From contig NZ_JAAGOW010000005.1 of the NCBI RefSeq assembly GCF_010499245.1, positions 744,001-808,000 of the forward strand: a DNA stretch of 64,000 nucleotides, written 5' to 3'. Shown here one piece after another: positions 24,973-33,142 of the stretch (its first letter is position 1; every line of letters starts with the position of its first letter). A program made the position numbers and the translations under genes. Below the pieces are notes generated by a model. That model was not told where the DNA came from, made no database searches, and saw nothing but the letters and a program-made list of their open reading frames with translations. The DNA is from Variovorax sp. WS11 (GTDB taxonomy: Bacteria > Pseudomonadota > Gammaproteobacteria > Burkholderiales > Burkholderiaceae_C).

Positions 24973-25710
24973 ATGATTGCACTCGGCTCAGCCGCCCTCG
25001 CCGGCGAAACCCGGCACCATCGTGTGCTGGAGAACGGCTTCAGCTTTCATCGAAGCGAGTGGATGCAAAGCGATCGCGGCCCGGGGCTGTCTCCGACCGT
25101 GTTCCTCGTGGAGCAGCCGCCGAACGCCGTACTTGCGCCGCACTTCCACACGCAGAATCAGTTCCAGGTCGTCAAGGCCGGCAGCGGCACCCTGGGTGCG
25201 CACGCGGTGGGACCCGGCTCCGTTCACTACGCCGGCGCCTTCACGGGCTACGGGCCGCTGGTGGCGGGCCCTGCCGGCCTGAGCTATTTCACGATTCGTG
25301 CGGTGTACGAAACGGGCGCGAACTTCCTTCCGGCCGCACGGGACCGGCTGCGGCGCGGACCGAAACGCAATGCCCACGGGCCGGTGCATGAGCCTCTGGC
25401 GATCGAAGCGCTTCGCGGCCTGGAGTCGGTACGGCAGATCCCGTTGATCGCGCCGCAGGACGGCCTCGAGGCCTACGCCCTGCAGCTGCCGCCCTTTTCG
25501 CGACTCGATCCGATCGAAGCGCGCGGCTCAGGCCAGTTCCAGCTGGTCCTTGCCGGTGCGCTCGAAACGCCGCAGCGGCGGCTGCAGGCCTGGGAAAGCC
25601 GCTATCTTTCGCCCGGTGAAGACGCAGGCGGCTGCCTCGCCGGCGCGAGCGGCGTTCACCTGCTGGTGCTGCAGATGCCGGCCGTCGCGCTCGAATATTC
25701 AAGCGGGTGA
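24973..25710 (+). CDS. Cupin-fold protein
   Basis: A 245-residue protein, unrecognised at family level. Residues 45-100 contain a cupin-like half (LAPHFHTQNQFQVVKAGSGTLG), with two His and a Gln that could bind metal. A second, weaker cupin-like half follows (GSGQFQLVLAGALE, near 190). It begins 4 bases after the Bug stop and is the last enzyme-type gene before the GntR regulator. Possible roles are isomerase, lyase or a sensor for the operon. Cytoplasmic, no membrane segments. Confidence 0.75.
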   Translation: MIALGSAALAGETRHHRVLENGFSFHRSEWMQSDRGPGLSPTVFLVEQPPNAVLAPHFHTQNQFQVVKAGSGTLGAHAVGPGSVHYAGAFTGYGPLVAGPAGLSYFTIRAVYETGANFLPAARDRLRRGPKRNAHGPVHEPLAIEALRGLESVRQIPLIAPQDGLEAYALQLPPFSRLDPIEARGSGQFQLVLAGALETPQRRLQAWESRYLSPGEDAGGCLAGASGVHLLVLQMPAVALEYSSG

Positions 25711-25725
25711 AGGGCCCGCCATCTC

Positions 25726-25742
25726 TTGTATAACGGTTGCAT
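25726..25742 (+). promoter_or_regulatory. GntR self-operator over its start codon
   Basis: TTGTATAACGGTTGCAT is the reverse complement of ATGCAACCGTTATACAA, which matches 14 of 17 positions of the site downstream of the sulfatase promoter (19990-20006). It overlaps a TATAAC -10-like hexamer (25729-25734) and the ATG at 25741, so binding would shut off the gene itself. Confidence 0.6.
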
Positions 25743-26427
25743 GACATCAGAGAATTTCAGCGCATTGCGAAAGCGAGGTCCCCAGCCGCTGTCGGCCGAG
25801 CAGGTCTGCGATCGGATCCGCGCCGCGATCCTGAGCGGGGAGCTCAAGCCGGGATCGAAGCTCACGGAACAGGATCTCGCGGCCGAACTCGAAGTGAGCC
25901 GGACGCCCATCCGCGAGGCCATCCGCCAGCTGGAGGTGGAGCGCCTGGTCCGCCGGACGCCCTTCGTGGGCGTCACCGTCACCCAGCTCCGCCCGGAAGA
26001 AGTGATCGAGCTGCTGGACATCCGCGAAGTCCTCGAAGGGCTGGTCGCACGGCTCGCCACGCGCAACATGGACATCCATCACCTGCAACGACTCAAGAAG
26101 CTGATGCAGCAACTGGCCGCGAGCGCCAGGAAAGGCGACGTCGCCGTGTACCTCGATCACGCGCTGGCATTCCGGCGTGCGCTCGTGGAATGCTGCCGCA
26201 GCGCCACCTTGTCGGAACATGTCCTGGCAATCGAGAATCGCCTGCGGCTGACGGGCAGCCGCACTGCGCTGCTGCCGGGGCGCCTGGAAGCGGCCATCGA
26301 GGAACACCAGAAGTTGCTGGACGCCATCGAGCGCAGCGATGCCGACGATGCCGAGCGACTCAACCGGGAACGCATCCGGCACATTCGCGACGCGGTCGCG
26401 AAGTCGATTTCCTTTTCCATCTTCTAG
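25741..26427 (+). CDS. GntR-family regulator, FCD type
   Basis: A 228-residue regulator. The winged helix is seen in GSKLTEQDLAAELEVSRTPIREAIRQLE, followed by GVTVTQLRPEEVIELLDIREVLEGL, the start of the FCD all-helical ligand domain (VYLDHALAFRRALVECCR; LLDAIERSDADDAERLNRERIRHI). It closes the sulfatase operon, 30 bases after the cupin gene, but also has its own site and -10-like box at the start. Matching sites at 25726 and 19990 make it the probable regulator of the operon and of the divergent CoA-transferase unit. Confidence 0.93.
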   Translation: MTSENFSALRKRGPQPLSAEQVCDRIRAAILSGELKPGSKLTEQDLAAELEVSRTPIREAIRQLEVERLVRRTPFVGVTVTQLRPEEVIELLDIREVLEGLVARLATRNMDIHHLQRLKKLMQQLAASARKGDVAVYLDHALAFRRALVECCRSATLSEHVLAIENRLRLTGSRTALLPGRLEAAIEEHQKLLDAIERSDADDAERLNRERIRHIRDAVAKSISFSIF

Positions 26428-26443
26428 CTGTCGATCCGGCTCA

Positions 26444-26890
26444 CTAAGCGGATGTGTTGCGCATGTCCAGCCCAGCCAACTCCATCCTGAGCGCGATCAC
26501 TCTCTGCGTTCCATTCAATGCGTCCATCCGGCTCTGCGCTTGCAGCCAAAGTGGAAAGGCTTGGCGAAGGCGTCGTTCCCCTGCCTGCGTGAGCTCCACC
26601 AGGCGCATGCGGCCATCAGTGGGCGCGGGGCCAATCTGAACCAGGCCATCTCGCTCCAGAACGGAGGCCATCTTTCCCATGGCCGTCCGTTCCGTGTCGA
26701 GACGCTCAGCAAGGGTGTTCATGGGCGCACTCTTGACCTCTTCGAGCAAAGCCAGGATCAGAAACTGCGATATCCGTAGCCCGGTCGGCTTCAGATGCGC
26801 GTCGTACAACCTTGCGGCCTGCCGGGCGGCCCTCATGATGGCAAAGCAGCTGCAATCCTCGACCCCTGTGGGCGCATCGACTACAGGCAT
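26444..26890 (-). CDS. MarR-family transcriptional regulator
   Basis: A 148-residue winged-helix protein. LRISQFLILALLEEVKSAPMNTLAERLDTERTAMGKMASVLERDGLV gives helices 2-4, and PTDGRMRLVELTQAGERRLRQAF the wing and final helix. The N-terminus has a pair of Cys (EDCSCFAIMRAAR) that might sense oxidants or electrophiles, as in some MarR members. It lies 35 bases after the NmrA-like gene on the same strand and is probably the last gene of the HD/NmrA/MarR unit. Confidence 0.9.
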   Translation of the reverse strand: MPVVDAPTGVEDCSCFAIMRAARQAARLYDAHLKPTGLRISQFLILALLEEVKSAPMNTLAERLDTERTAMGKMASVLERDGLVQIGPAPTDGRMRLVELTQAGERRLRQAFPLWLQAQSRMDALNGTQRVIALRMELAGLDMRNTSA

Positions 26891-26925
26891 GCCAAGCTCC
26901 TGGATTCCGAGCCGGACTCAGCCCT

Positions 26926-27807
26926 TTAGACAAACGCGTCTCGGTTTTTCGCGATGAAGTCCGCAACGGATAGCGCCGCCTCACCCGTCACCTGCTCGAC
27001 GGCATCATTTGTCCCCGCGAACACTCCGTTCTGATAGTCCTGGGCCACCTCGACCAGGTGTTGAACGAGGAACGGGTTGAACTTGTAGGTGTGCTGCATC
27101 TCATGCCGGAACGCTTCGATGGAGAGCGGCGCATATTCGATCTTCGCGCCAAGTACGTCGCTCATGGTTGCGGCAATCTGGTCGTGATTCATCTCGACCG
27201 GGCCATGAAGGGTGTAGGTCTTTCCCCCGTGTCCCGAAGGGTTGTGCAGGATGTTTGCAATGACGCGACCCTGGTCGTCGGTGCCGATGGGCGCGTGACG
27301 CCCGTCTCCGAACGGGAACTGAATGCGCTTCTTCGCCCAGATCTCATGCGCGAAATGGGGGTAGACGAGCCAGTCGGCAAAGAAGGTGGGACGCAGGTGG
27401 GTCGTCGCCACGCCTGACCAGTCGAAAACACGTTCTGCAACCCAGTGGTCCTGCGCGGCATGGCTCTTCGAGTCCCGCCGGGCCGAAATCTGCGACATGT
27501 TGACGATGGCAGTGACACCCGCCTCCTTCGCAGCCTGCGCAAAGAATGCGCTTGCGTGCACGATGCCCGGGCTGAGGGGATGCAGAAAGTAGGCGGAGCG
27601 AATCCCTTCCATCGCCGAGCGAATGGCATCGAGGTCGGTGAAGTCGCCTACGGCAATCTCGACGCCCCTCTCTCGCAGGGCCTGGGCAGCGTCGCCATCC
27701 GCACGCACATAGGCCCGCACGCGCCTGTCCATCTTCAACAATGTGTCTATCGCTGCGCCGCCGGTACGGCCGGTTGCGCCACTTACGAGAATGTCTGCTT
27801 GAGTCAT
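26926..27807 (-). CDS. NmrA-like NAD(P)-binding protein
   Basis: A 293-residue atypical SDR of the NmrA/azoreductase-like group. ILVSGATGRTGGAAIDTLL is the dinucleotide motif; VEIAVGDFTDLDAIRSAMEGI and VTAIVNMSQISARRD follow. Family members act as NAD(P)H-quinone or azo reductases or as redox-sensing regulators. The ATG at 27807 has an AAAGGAA ribosome site; the longer open frame upstream runs through the HD gene and is not used. It is in a unit with the HD and MarR genes. Substrate unknown. Confidence 0.88.
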   Translation of the reverse strand: MTQADILVSGATGRTGGAAIDTLLKMDRRVRAYVRADGDAAQALRERGVEIAVGDFTDLDAIRSAMEGIRSAYFLHPLSPGIVHASAFFAQAAKEAGVTAIVNMSQISARRDSKSHAAQDHWVAERVFDWSGVATTHLRPTFFADWLVYPHFAHEIWAKKRIQFPFGDGRHAPIGTDDQGRVIANILHNPSGHGGKTYTLHGPVEMNHDQIAATMSDVLGAKIEYAPLSIEAFRHEMQHTYKFNPFLVQHLVEVAQDYQNGVFAGTNDAVEQVTGEAALSVADFIAKNRDAFV

Positions 27808-27904
27808 GATTTCGTTCCTTTCAGCCGCTACGGGCATATGCTCGCAGTCGACAAAACTGTGCCCGTTCAGTGGAGGCACAAGGCCACTTTTTCCTTTTTG
27901 CGGT

Positions 27905-28546
27905 TCAGCTCTCGAACGGAGCGTGGTCGAGCAAGTCGCAAACGTTCGGGACCTCCAATCCATGAACATGGCGGCGCCCGATGTCTGCCAGGCCGGTGCC
28001 GACCGCGGTATGCGGCTTTTTGCGCGCGACCGCTGCGAGAGCCTCTTGAAACGCCGCCTTGAAGCCAAGACGTGGGTACAGGGCAAGCGTGTCATCGATG
28101 AGTCCGGGGGTGATTTCTTCGATCCGAAGCCCCATGACATCCACGTGCGCGCCCATGTGCACCAGGGCAACTTCCGGCTCTCGACGGTCGGCAATGCCGG
28201 CACTGGAGTGCAGGGCGATGGCATCCCAGACCAGCTGGGCCTTTGCCTCCGGGTAGCCCTCTGCAATCAAGAATCGGCTGGCGGCATCCGCGCCGTCGAC
28301 CTCGAATCGGTTGTCTGCTGCGTACTCGTTGGTGAGGCCCAGGTCGTGAAGAAGAGAGGCGAGGTAGACGGCTTCTCGGTCGTACTTCAGGCCGCGCTTC
28401 TTGCCAAGGAACTCGGAGAACCACCAGGTGCGGTGCAAGTGGTTCTTCATCGTCTCGGAGTGCATTCGATGGACCAGCGAGACGGCCTTGCGAGCAAGCT
28501 GCGTGTCGGGACTTGTGATTCCTCTGACAGTGACAAGTGAGCCCAT
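27905..28546 (-). CDS. HD-domain protein, cyanamide-hydratase-like
   Basis: A 213-residue HD-superfamily protein. The metal ligands are visible: His in KNHLHRTWWF, His-Asp in LASLLHDLGLTNEY, and later His/Asp residues in IALHSSAGIAD. The spacing resembles fungal cyanamide hydratase and its bacterial relatives, though a phosphohydrolase role is equally possible. The ATG at 28546 is chosen; an upstream ATG at 28615 lies inside the inverted repeat region. It diverges from the AraC-type regulator gene. Confidence 0.85.
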   Translation of the reverse strand: MGSLVTVRGITSPDTQLARKAVSLVHRMHSETMKNHLHRTWWFSEFLGKKRGLKYDREAVYLASLLHDLGLTNEYAADNRFEVDGADAASRFLIAEGYPEAKAQLVWDAIALHSSAGIADRREPEVALVHMGAHVDVMGLRIEEITPGLIDDTLALYPRLGFKAAFQEALAAVARKKPHTAVGTGLADIGRRHVHGLEVPNVCDLLDHAPFES

Positions 28547-28600
28547 TTTGGAATGCCTCGGATTTGGTTGACTTGGACTCAAGTTTAAAAACCGGAGGGG

Positions 28601-28635
28601 TGGCGCAAAAGACATTATTCAGACGATTTGCGCCA
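28601..28635. promoter_or_regulatory. 9-bp perfect inverted repeat, probable AraC-type operator
   Basis: TGGCGCAAA (28601-28609) and TTTGCGCCA (28627-28635) are a perfect inverted repeat with a 17-bp spacer, between the HD gene and the divergent GlxA/FtrA-type regulator. Each half-site is a good candidate for one AraC HTH pair. Regulator binding is inferred from position. Confidence 0.65.
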
Positions 28636-28670
28636 AAATGAAGTCTTGATTCCTCGACGCCGGAGGTCTG

Positions 28671-29699
28671 ATGAACAAGCGAACGAAGCATGGAAGCCCC
28701 CCTATCGGGTCCGCTCAAAAGCGGGTGCTCATCTTGGGCCTGCCGCCTGTGGACGCTCTGGATGTCATAGGGCCGGCAGAGGTGTTTGCCTTGGCCAACA
28801 AGATGCACACAGGAGAAACTGCGCCCTACACGCTGGAGCTGGTGAGTGCAGGCACAGACGTGCACCTGGAAAGCGACACTGGTATCGGTCTCAGAGGGCA
28901 CCGGACGCTGGCCGATGAGCGCCGCGCGGGCAGACCCGTCGACACGCTCATCGTGGCCACTGGCATGGGCTCACTGGAGCACTTGGACCGCACTGCTATC
29001 GATTGGCTACGAGTTCGAGCCAAAACCGTAAGGCGGGTTTGCTCGATATGTGTTGGCGCGTTTGCGTTGGCAGAGGCCGGGCTGCTGGACGGCCGCCGAG
29101 CGACAACCCATTGGGCCATGGCGAATCGGCTTGCCGAGCGCTACCCTGCAGTGCAGGTCGACCCGAATCCGATTTGGGTGAAGGACGGAAACTTCTATAC
29201 GTCCGCGGGAATCTCGGCTGGAATCGACCTCGCCCTCGCATTGGTAGCGGAAGACCTGGGCAACGCTGTTGCGTTGGAGCTCGCAAAGGGCCTGGTCTTG
29301 TTTCTTCGACGACCAGGAGGACAAGCTCAGTTCAGCGTCTCGCTCCAGGCTCAGAAAGGGTTGAGCCCTGTCCTCGATGGCCTGCGTATTTGGGTAAACG
29401 AGCACCTGGGCAAGGAGATAACGGTCGAGATGCTTGCTGAGGTCGCAACCACCAGTGTCAGAACGTTGGTGCGGATGTTCCAACGAGAGATGAAGACCAC
29501 GCCTGCGAAGTATGTTGAGGAGGTACGGCTCGAAGCAGCGTGCCAAGCGCTGGAGCTTGGAGGGCGGTCACTGGAATCGATTGCGCGCCGATGCGGCTAC
29601 CAGAGCGCGGACGTCTTGAGGAGGGCGTTTGTCCGGCGCCTTGGGGTGACGCCAAAAGAGTACGCACAACGGTTCGCGATGGCTGCCACGCAGACCTAG
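28671..29699 (+). CDS. GlxA/FtrA-type regulator (DJ-1/PfpI domain plus AraC HTH)
   Basis: A 342-residue regulator. Residues 17-205 form a DJ-1/PfpI-like domain (VLILGLPPVDALDVIGPAEVF; RRVCSICVGAFALAEAGLLDGR, with Cys at the nucleophile elbow; TTHWAMANRLAERYP). Residues 235-335 are the AraC double HTH (ITVEMLAEVATTSVRTLVRMF; SLESIARRCGYQSADVLRRAF). Such proteins sense small nitrogen compounds or aldehydes and usually activate a divergent gene, here the HD/NmrA/MarR unit. The IS256 element is inserted 25 bases after its stop. Confidence 0.93.
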   Translation: MNKRTKHGSPPIGSAQKRVLILGLPPVDALDVIGPAEVFALANKMHTGETAPYTLELVSAGTDVHLESDTGIGLRGHRTLADERRAGRPVDTLIVATGMGSLEHLDRTAIDWLRVRAKTVRRVCSICVGAFALAEAGLLDGRRATTHWAMANRLAERYPAVQVDPNPIWVKDGNFYTSAGISAGIDLALALVAEDLGNAVALELAKGLVLFLRRPGGQAQFSVSLQAQKGLSPVLDGLRIWVNEHLGKEITVEMLAEVATTSVRTLVRMFQREMKTTPAKYVEEVRLEAACQALELGGRSLESIARRCGYQSADVLRRAFVRRLGVTPKEYAQRFAMAATQT

Positions 29700-29716
29700 G
29701 GGCGATGGAGCCGGGG

Positions 29717-29724
29717 AAGTTCAA
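29717..29724. repeat. IS target-site duplication, left copy
   Basis: AAGTTCAA directly left of the IS end; an identical copy lies at 31200-31207. Eight bases is the usual duplication for IS256-family elements. Confidence 0.85.
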
Positions 29725-31199
29725 GGAGTTGTCAGGATTTTTGTGTTCGAGGCCGGTTGATTGATTTGTTCTCGATTGTTTTTTCTTATGTCTTCAGGCC
29801 CCCGCCAGGCCGCCGGAGGCGCCCCGGTTGAGCCATGTATTCATGGTTCAACCTCCTGATTTTGCGTTGCCTTGGGCCGCGTGCGTGAAGCGCTCTTCGT
29901 AGAGGATCGCGAATTGATTCATCGCCTCCTTCCAATTGTGCGCCGCGCGCCCCCAGTCGGTCGTGATGTTGCGCAACGCCAGCCAGATCAGCTTGGAGGC
30001 CGCGTCATCACTGGGGAAGTGGCCGCGCGACTTGATGATCTTGCGCAACTGCGCGTTGATGCTCTCGATGGCATTGGTCGTGTAGATCACCCGGCGGATG
30101 GACGGCGGAAACGCGAAGAACGGAATCACCCGATCCCACGCACGGCGCCAAGCCGCGACCACGGTCGGGAACTTGATACCCCAGGGGCCTTGAGCAAAGG
30201 CATCGAGTTCGGCCTCGGCCGCTTCGGCGCTCGCGGCCGTGTAGATTGGCTTGATCGCCGCGGCCAGCAGCTTGCGGTCCTTCCAGCTCGCGTAGTCCAG
30301 CGAGTTGCGTATCAGGTGCACGATGCAGGTCTGCAACGTGGTAGCCGGATACACCGCCGCCAGCGCCTCGGGCATGCCCTTCAAGCCATCGGTGACGGCG
30401 ATGAGGATGTCACCCACGCCGCGGGTCTTCAGGTCGTTGAATACCTTCATCCAGAACTTGGCGCCCTCGGTGCCTTCGATCCACAGGCCGAGGATGTCGC
30501 GCGTGCCATCGGGCAGCACCCCCAAGGCCAAGTAGATGGCCTTGTTGCGCACCACCGCGTCTTCTTTGATCTTCACGCGCAAGGCGTCGAAAAAGACCAC
30601 CGGGTACATCGGCTCCAGCGGCCGGGCCTGCCAGGCTCCGACCTCGGCCATGACGGCGTCGGTGACCGAGCTGATGAACTCGGGCGACACCTCCACCGCG
30701 TAGCTCTCCATCAAGAAGCCCTGGATCTCGCGCATGGTCATGCCGCGCGCGTACATGGCCACGATCTTGTCGTCGAAGCCGGTGAACCGGCGTTCGTGCT
30801 TTGGGATGAGCACTGGCTCGAAGGAGCCCTCGCGGTCGCGCGGCACCTCGATGCGAAGTGGCCCGTCACCGGCCAAAACCGTCTTGGCACTCCTGCCATT
30901 GCGCTGATTGCCACCGCTGGCCTCGGGCTTGCTCGCGCCGCTCGGGTAGCCCAGGTGGTGCGACATCTCGGCACCCAGGGCGCGCTCGATCAGCGCCTTC
31001 TTGAACGCGGCCGTCGCCTCATTGACTGCGTCACCGGTCATGGGGCCGGTGACGAACTGGTCAATCAACTCCTTCGGAATCGACGGCAGCGCCGCCATCT
31101 TGGCGGCGATCGCCGCGTTCTTCATCTTCGTCTTGCTTACTGGCATACATGCTCCTGGTCGTCATGCTATGCCTCGAACACAAAATTTTTGACAGGCTC
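29725..31199. mobile_element. IS256-family insertion sequence, 1475 bp, intact
   Basis: The element is bounded by imperfect 29-bp terminal inverted repeats. Left end: 29725-29753 (GGAGTTGTCAGG...); right end: 31171-31199 (complement GAGCCTGTCAAA...). The inner 23 bases of each, ending TTTTGTGTTCGAGGC, differ at three positions. The element is flanked by the 8-bp duplication AAGTTCAA and carries one full transposase gene. Exact duplication and an open transposase frame suggest recent insertion. It lies between the AraC-type regulator and the aldolase operon and breaks no recognised gene. Confidence 0.9.
29848..31146 (-). CDS. IS256-family (Mutator-like) DDE transposase
   Basis: A 432-residue transposase of normal family length. 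The catalytic region is typical: FFDALRVKIKEDAVVRNKAIYLALG with the first Asp, GILIAVTDGLKGMPEA-like sequence (ILIAVTDGLKGMPEAL) with the second, then CIVHLIRNSLDYASWKDRK, and the Glu in IYTTNAIESINAQLRKIIKSRG. The zinc-like HTH N-terminus (ATAAFKKALIERALGAEMSHHLGY) matches the family. It fills the element between the inverted repeats, about 50 bases from the right end. Confidence 0.96.
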   Translation of the reverse strand: MPVSKTKMKNAAIAAKMAALPSIPKELIDQFVTGPMTGDAVNEATAAFKKALIERALGAEMSHHLGYPSGASKPEASGGNQRNGRSAKTVLAGDGPLRIEVPRDREGSFEPVLIPKHERRFTGFDDKIVAMYARGMTMREIQGFLMESYAVEVSPEFISSVTDAVMAEVGAWQARPLEPMYPVVFFDALRVKIKEDAVVRNKAIYLALGVLPDGTRDILGLWIEGTEGAKFWMKVFNDLKTRGVGDILIAVTDGLKGMPEALAAVYPATTLQTCIVHLIRNSLDYASWKDRKLLAAAIKPIYTAASAEAAEAELDAFAQGPWGIKFPTVVAAWRRAWDRVIPFFAFPPSIRRVIYTTNAIESINAQLRKIIKSRGHFPSDDAASKLIWLALRNITTDWGRAAHNWKEAMNQFAILYEERFTHAAQGNAKSGG

Positions 31200-31207
31200 A
31201 AGTTCAA
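31200..31207. repeat. IS target-site duplication, right copy
   Basis: AAGTTCAA directly right of the IS end, identical to 29717-29724. Confidence 0.85.
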
Positions 31208-31280
31208 ACCAAGCTGCAAAAATTCCAGGTGAATTGAGAACCGACATTGGCGCGCCAACGGCCTCCGTCGCAGCTCGTGC

Positions 31281-32078
31281 TCACGTCCGATAGGAGCTCC
31301 CGCGCTCGCGCTCCAGCTTGCGCAGCAGTCCCGGCCACTCCAGCTTGCCGACCTCCATGAAGCCACCAGGCCCCAGCATCTTGCGGCCTTGGGCGCGGGT
31401 GTGCCGGATGGTGGCTTCGGACAGTTCGTGCAGCGGCACTCCGCCGGCTTGTCCGTCGATCTGGAACTGGCATGCCGTCTCCAGTCGCAGCATCCAGCAG
31501 AAAGCCTCTGCGACGCTGCGTCCCACCGTCAGGGCGCCGTGGTTGCGCAGGACCAGGACACGGCCTTCGGGGCCGAGGTCACGCACGAGGCGCTCGCGTT
31601 CGTCTTCGTCGAGCGCCGTGCCCTCGTAGTCGTGGTAGCCCAGGAAGTCCAGCATGACGCAGGCCTTCTGGCTCAGGGGCCGCAGGCCCATGGCTTGCAT
31701 CGCGATCGCGTTGTTCGCACGGGTGTGGCTGTGCATGACGCACACCAGGTCCGTCTGCGCCATGTGGACGGCGCTGTGGATGATGAACCCCGCGGGGTTG
31801 AGCAGTGACGGGTCCCCCTGCACCACGCGACCGTCGAGGTCCACCTTAATCAGGGCGGATGCCGTCATCTCGTCGAAGAGGGTGCCCAGCGGATTCACGA
31901 GGAAGTGATGCTCGGGTCCGGGCAGCATCACGGAGATGTGGGTCGAGGCCAGGTCCGACATGCCATGCAAATCCGTCAGCTGGTAGCAGGCCGCGAGGTC
32001 GCAGCGCAGCCGCCACTCGTCGGCATCCATGCCTTCGGGTCTGGCACGCGATGAAAGTTGCGCGATATCGTTGTTCAC
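31281..32078 (-). CDS. Class II aldolase/adducin-family protein
   Basis: A 265-residue class II aldolase-fold protein. Zinc ligands are seen in VMHSHTRANNAIAM and RNHGALTVGRSV; SDLASTHISVMLPG and HHFLVNPLGTLFDEMTAS are the substrate-loop regions. Members cleave sugar-phosphate aldols, or act as decarboxylases or epimerases. The start is GTG at 32078: it overlaps the upstream Bug stop by 4 bases (GTGA) and has GGAG 9 bases upstream; the first ATG lies 16 codons later. Last gene of the amidase/Bug/Bug operon. Confidence 0.9.
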   Translation of the reverse strand: MNNDIAQLSSRARPEGMDADEWRLRCDLAACYQLTDLHGMSDLASTHISVMLPGPEHHFLVNPLGTLFDEMTASALIKVDLDGRVVQGDPSLLNPAGFIIHSAVHMAQTDLVCVMHSHTRANNAIAMQAMGLRPLSQKACVMLDFLGYHDYEGTALDEDERERLVRDLGPEGRVLVLRNHGALTVGRSVAEAFCWMLRLETACQFQIDGQAGGVPLHELSEATIRHTRAQGRKMLGPGGFMEVGKLEWPGLLRKLERERGSSYRT

Positions 32079-33106
32079 TTCGTTGTCTCCTTGAGGGTAG
32101 GGGTGTCGGTGCCGAGCGTTCGGGACATGGCGATCCAGCGCGCGAGATCCGCCTGCACGAAAGCCTGTGTCTCGGCGGGCGGTGCGGCTTGGATGAGCAG
32201 CCCCAGGTCCTTGAGGCTGGCCTGGACATCGGGCGCCGCGAGCGCTTCCGTCAGCGCACGGGCGAGGGTGGCCACCACCTCCGGCGGCAGCCTGGCTGGC
32301 CCCATCAGGGCGAACCAGTTGGAGATGGCCAGGTCGGGCATGCCCTGTTCGACGACCGTGGGCACGTCCGGCAGCGACGCGACCCGGGTGCTCGAAGTGA
32401 CGGCAATCGCCTTGATCTTGCCCGACTGAACCTGCTGGACGACCAGCGGCACGGTCATCGCGGTGACGCCTATTTCGCCCCGCACCAGGTCCGTCATCAC
32501 CTCGGGCTGGCCTCGATAAGGCACGTGCGTGAGATCGATCTTCTGCTGGCTCTTGAGCAGCTCCATCGTGAAGAAGGGCGTCGTGCCTGCGCCTGCAGAG
32601 CCGTAGTTGACATGGCCCGGTCGTGCCTTGGCGTAGCCGACGAGATCCGGCAGCGAGCGGACCGGCAAGCCGTTGCTCACGATGATCGCCTGGGGAATGG
32701 TGCCGATCATCCCGATCGCGCTGAACGCGGTCTGCGGCTGCCAGGAAGGCGCCGCCGCGCCGGGTGGCGCCATCGTCGTGGGGCCGCTGGCCACGACCAG
32801 CGTGTAGCCGTCGGGGGCTGCACGGGCCACGGCCGAATAGCCGATGCTGCCGGCAGCACCCGAGCGGTTGTCGACGATGAAGCTCTGCTTGAAGCGCTCG
32901 GAAAAATGCTGCGCGAGCCGGCGCGCAATGACATCCACGATGCCGCCGGCGGGGAACGCGGAGACGATCGTCACCGGACGCTCGGGGTAGGCCGCGGCGG
33001 CCGCCTGTCCCAGCGGCACCACATACGCCGCAAGGAGCAGGGCCACGGCCCGAACGGCTGCACGACGATGCGTGCAGGCAGAAGTCTTCCTGATCGCTTT
33101 GCGCAT
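32075..33106 (-). CDS. Bug/TctC-family periplasmic solute receptor
   Basis: A 343-residue receptor with a long N-region and signal peptide ending about AAAAAYP (residue 38). VTIVSAFPAGGIVDVIARRLAQ is the ligand loop and FIVDNRSGAAGSIGYSAV the second. It is the second of two adjacent Bug genes (36 bases apart) and overlaps the aldolase gene by 4 bases. The two receptors are clearly different in sequence, so they probably bind different acids. Confidence 0.93.
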   Translation of the reverse strand: MRKAIRKTSACTHRRAAVRAVALLLAAYVVPLGQAAAAAYPERPVTIVSAFPAGGIVDVIARRLAQHFSERFKQSFIVDNRSGAAGSIGYSAVARAAPDGYTLVVASGPTTMAPPGAAAPSWQPQTAFSAIGMIGTIPQAIIVSNGLPVRSLPDLVGYAKARPGHVNYGSAGAGTTPFFTMELLKSQQKIDLTHVPYRGQPEVMTDLVRGEIGVTAMTVPLVVQQVQSGKIKAIAVTSSTRVASLPDVPTVVEQGMPDLAISNWFALMGPARLPPEVVATLARALTEALAAPDVQASLKDLGLLIQAAPPAETQAFVQADLARWIAMSRTLGTDTPTLKETTK

Positions 33107-33142
33107 GGAAATCTCCTTGGTTGAACGGCGCGCGGGGCGCGG

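Noticed and set aside
31208..31280. Possible remnant of another IS end right of the IS256 element
   Set aside because: The AT-richer stretch ending CGACATTGGC resembles an IS end by eye, but no matching second end or transposase fragment is seen on either side.
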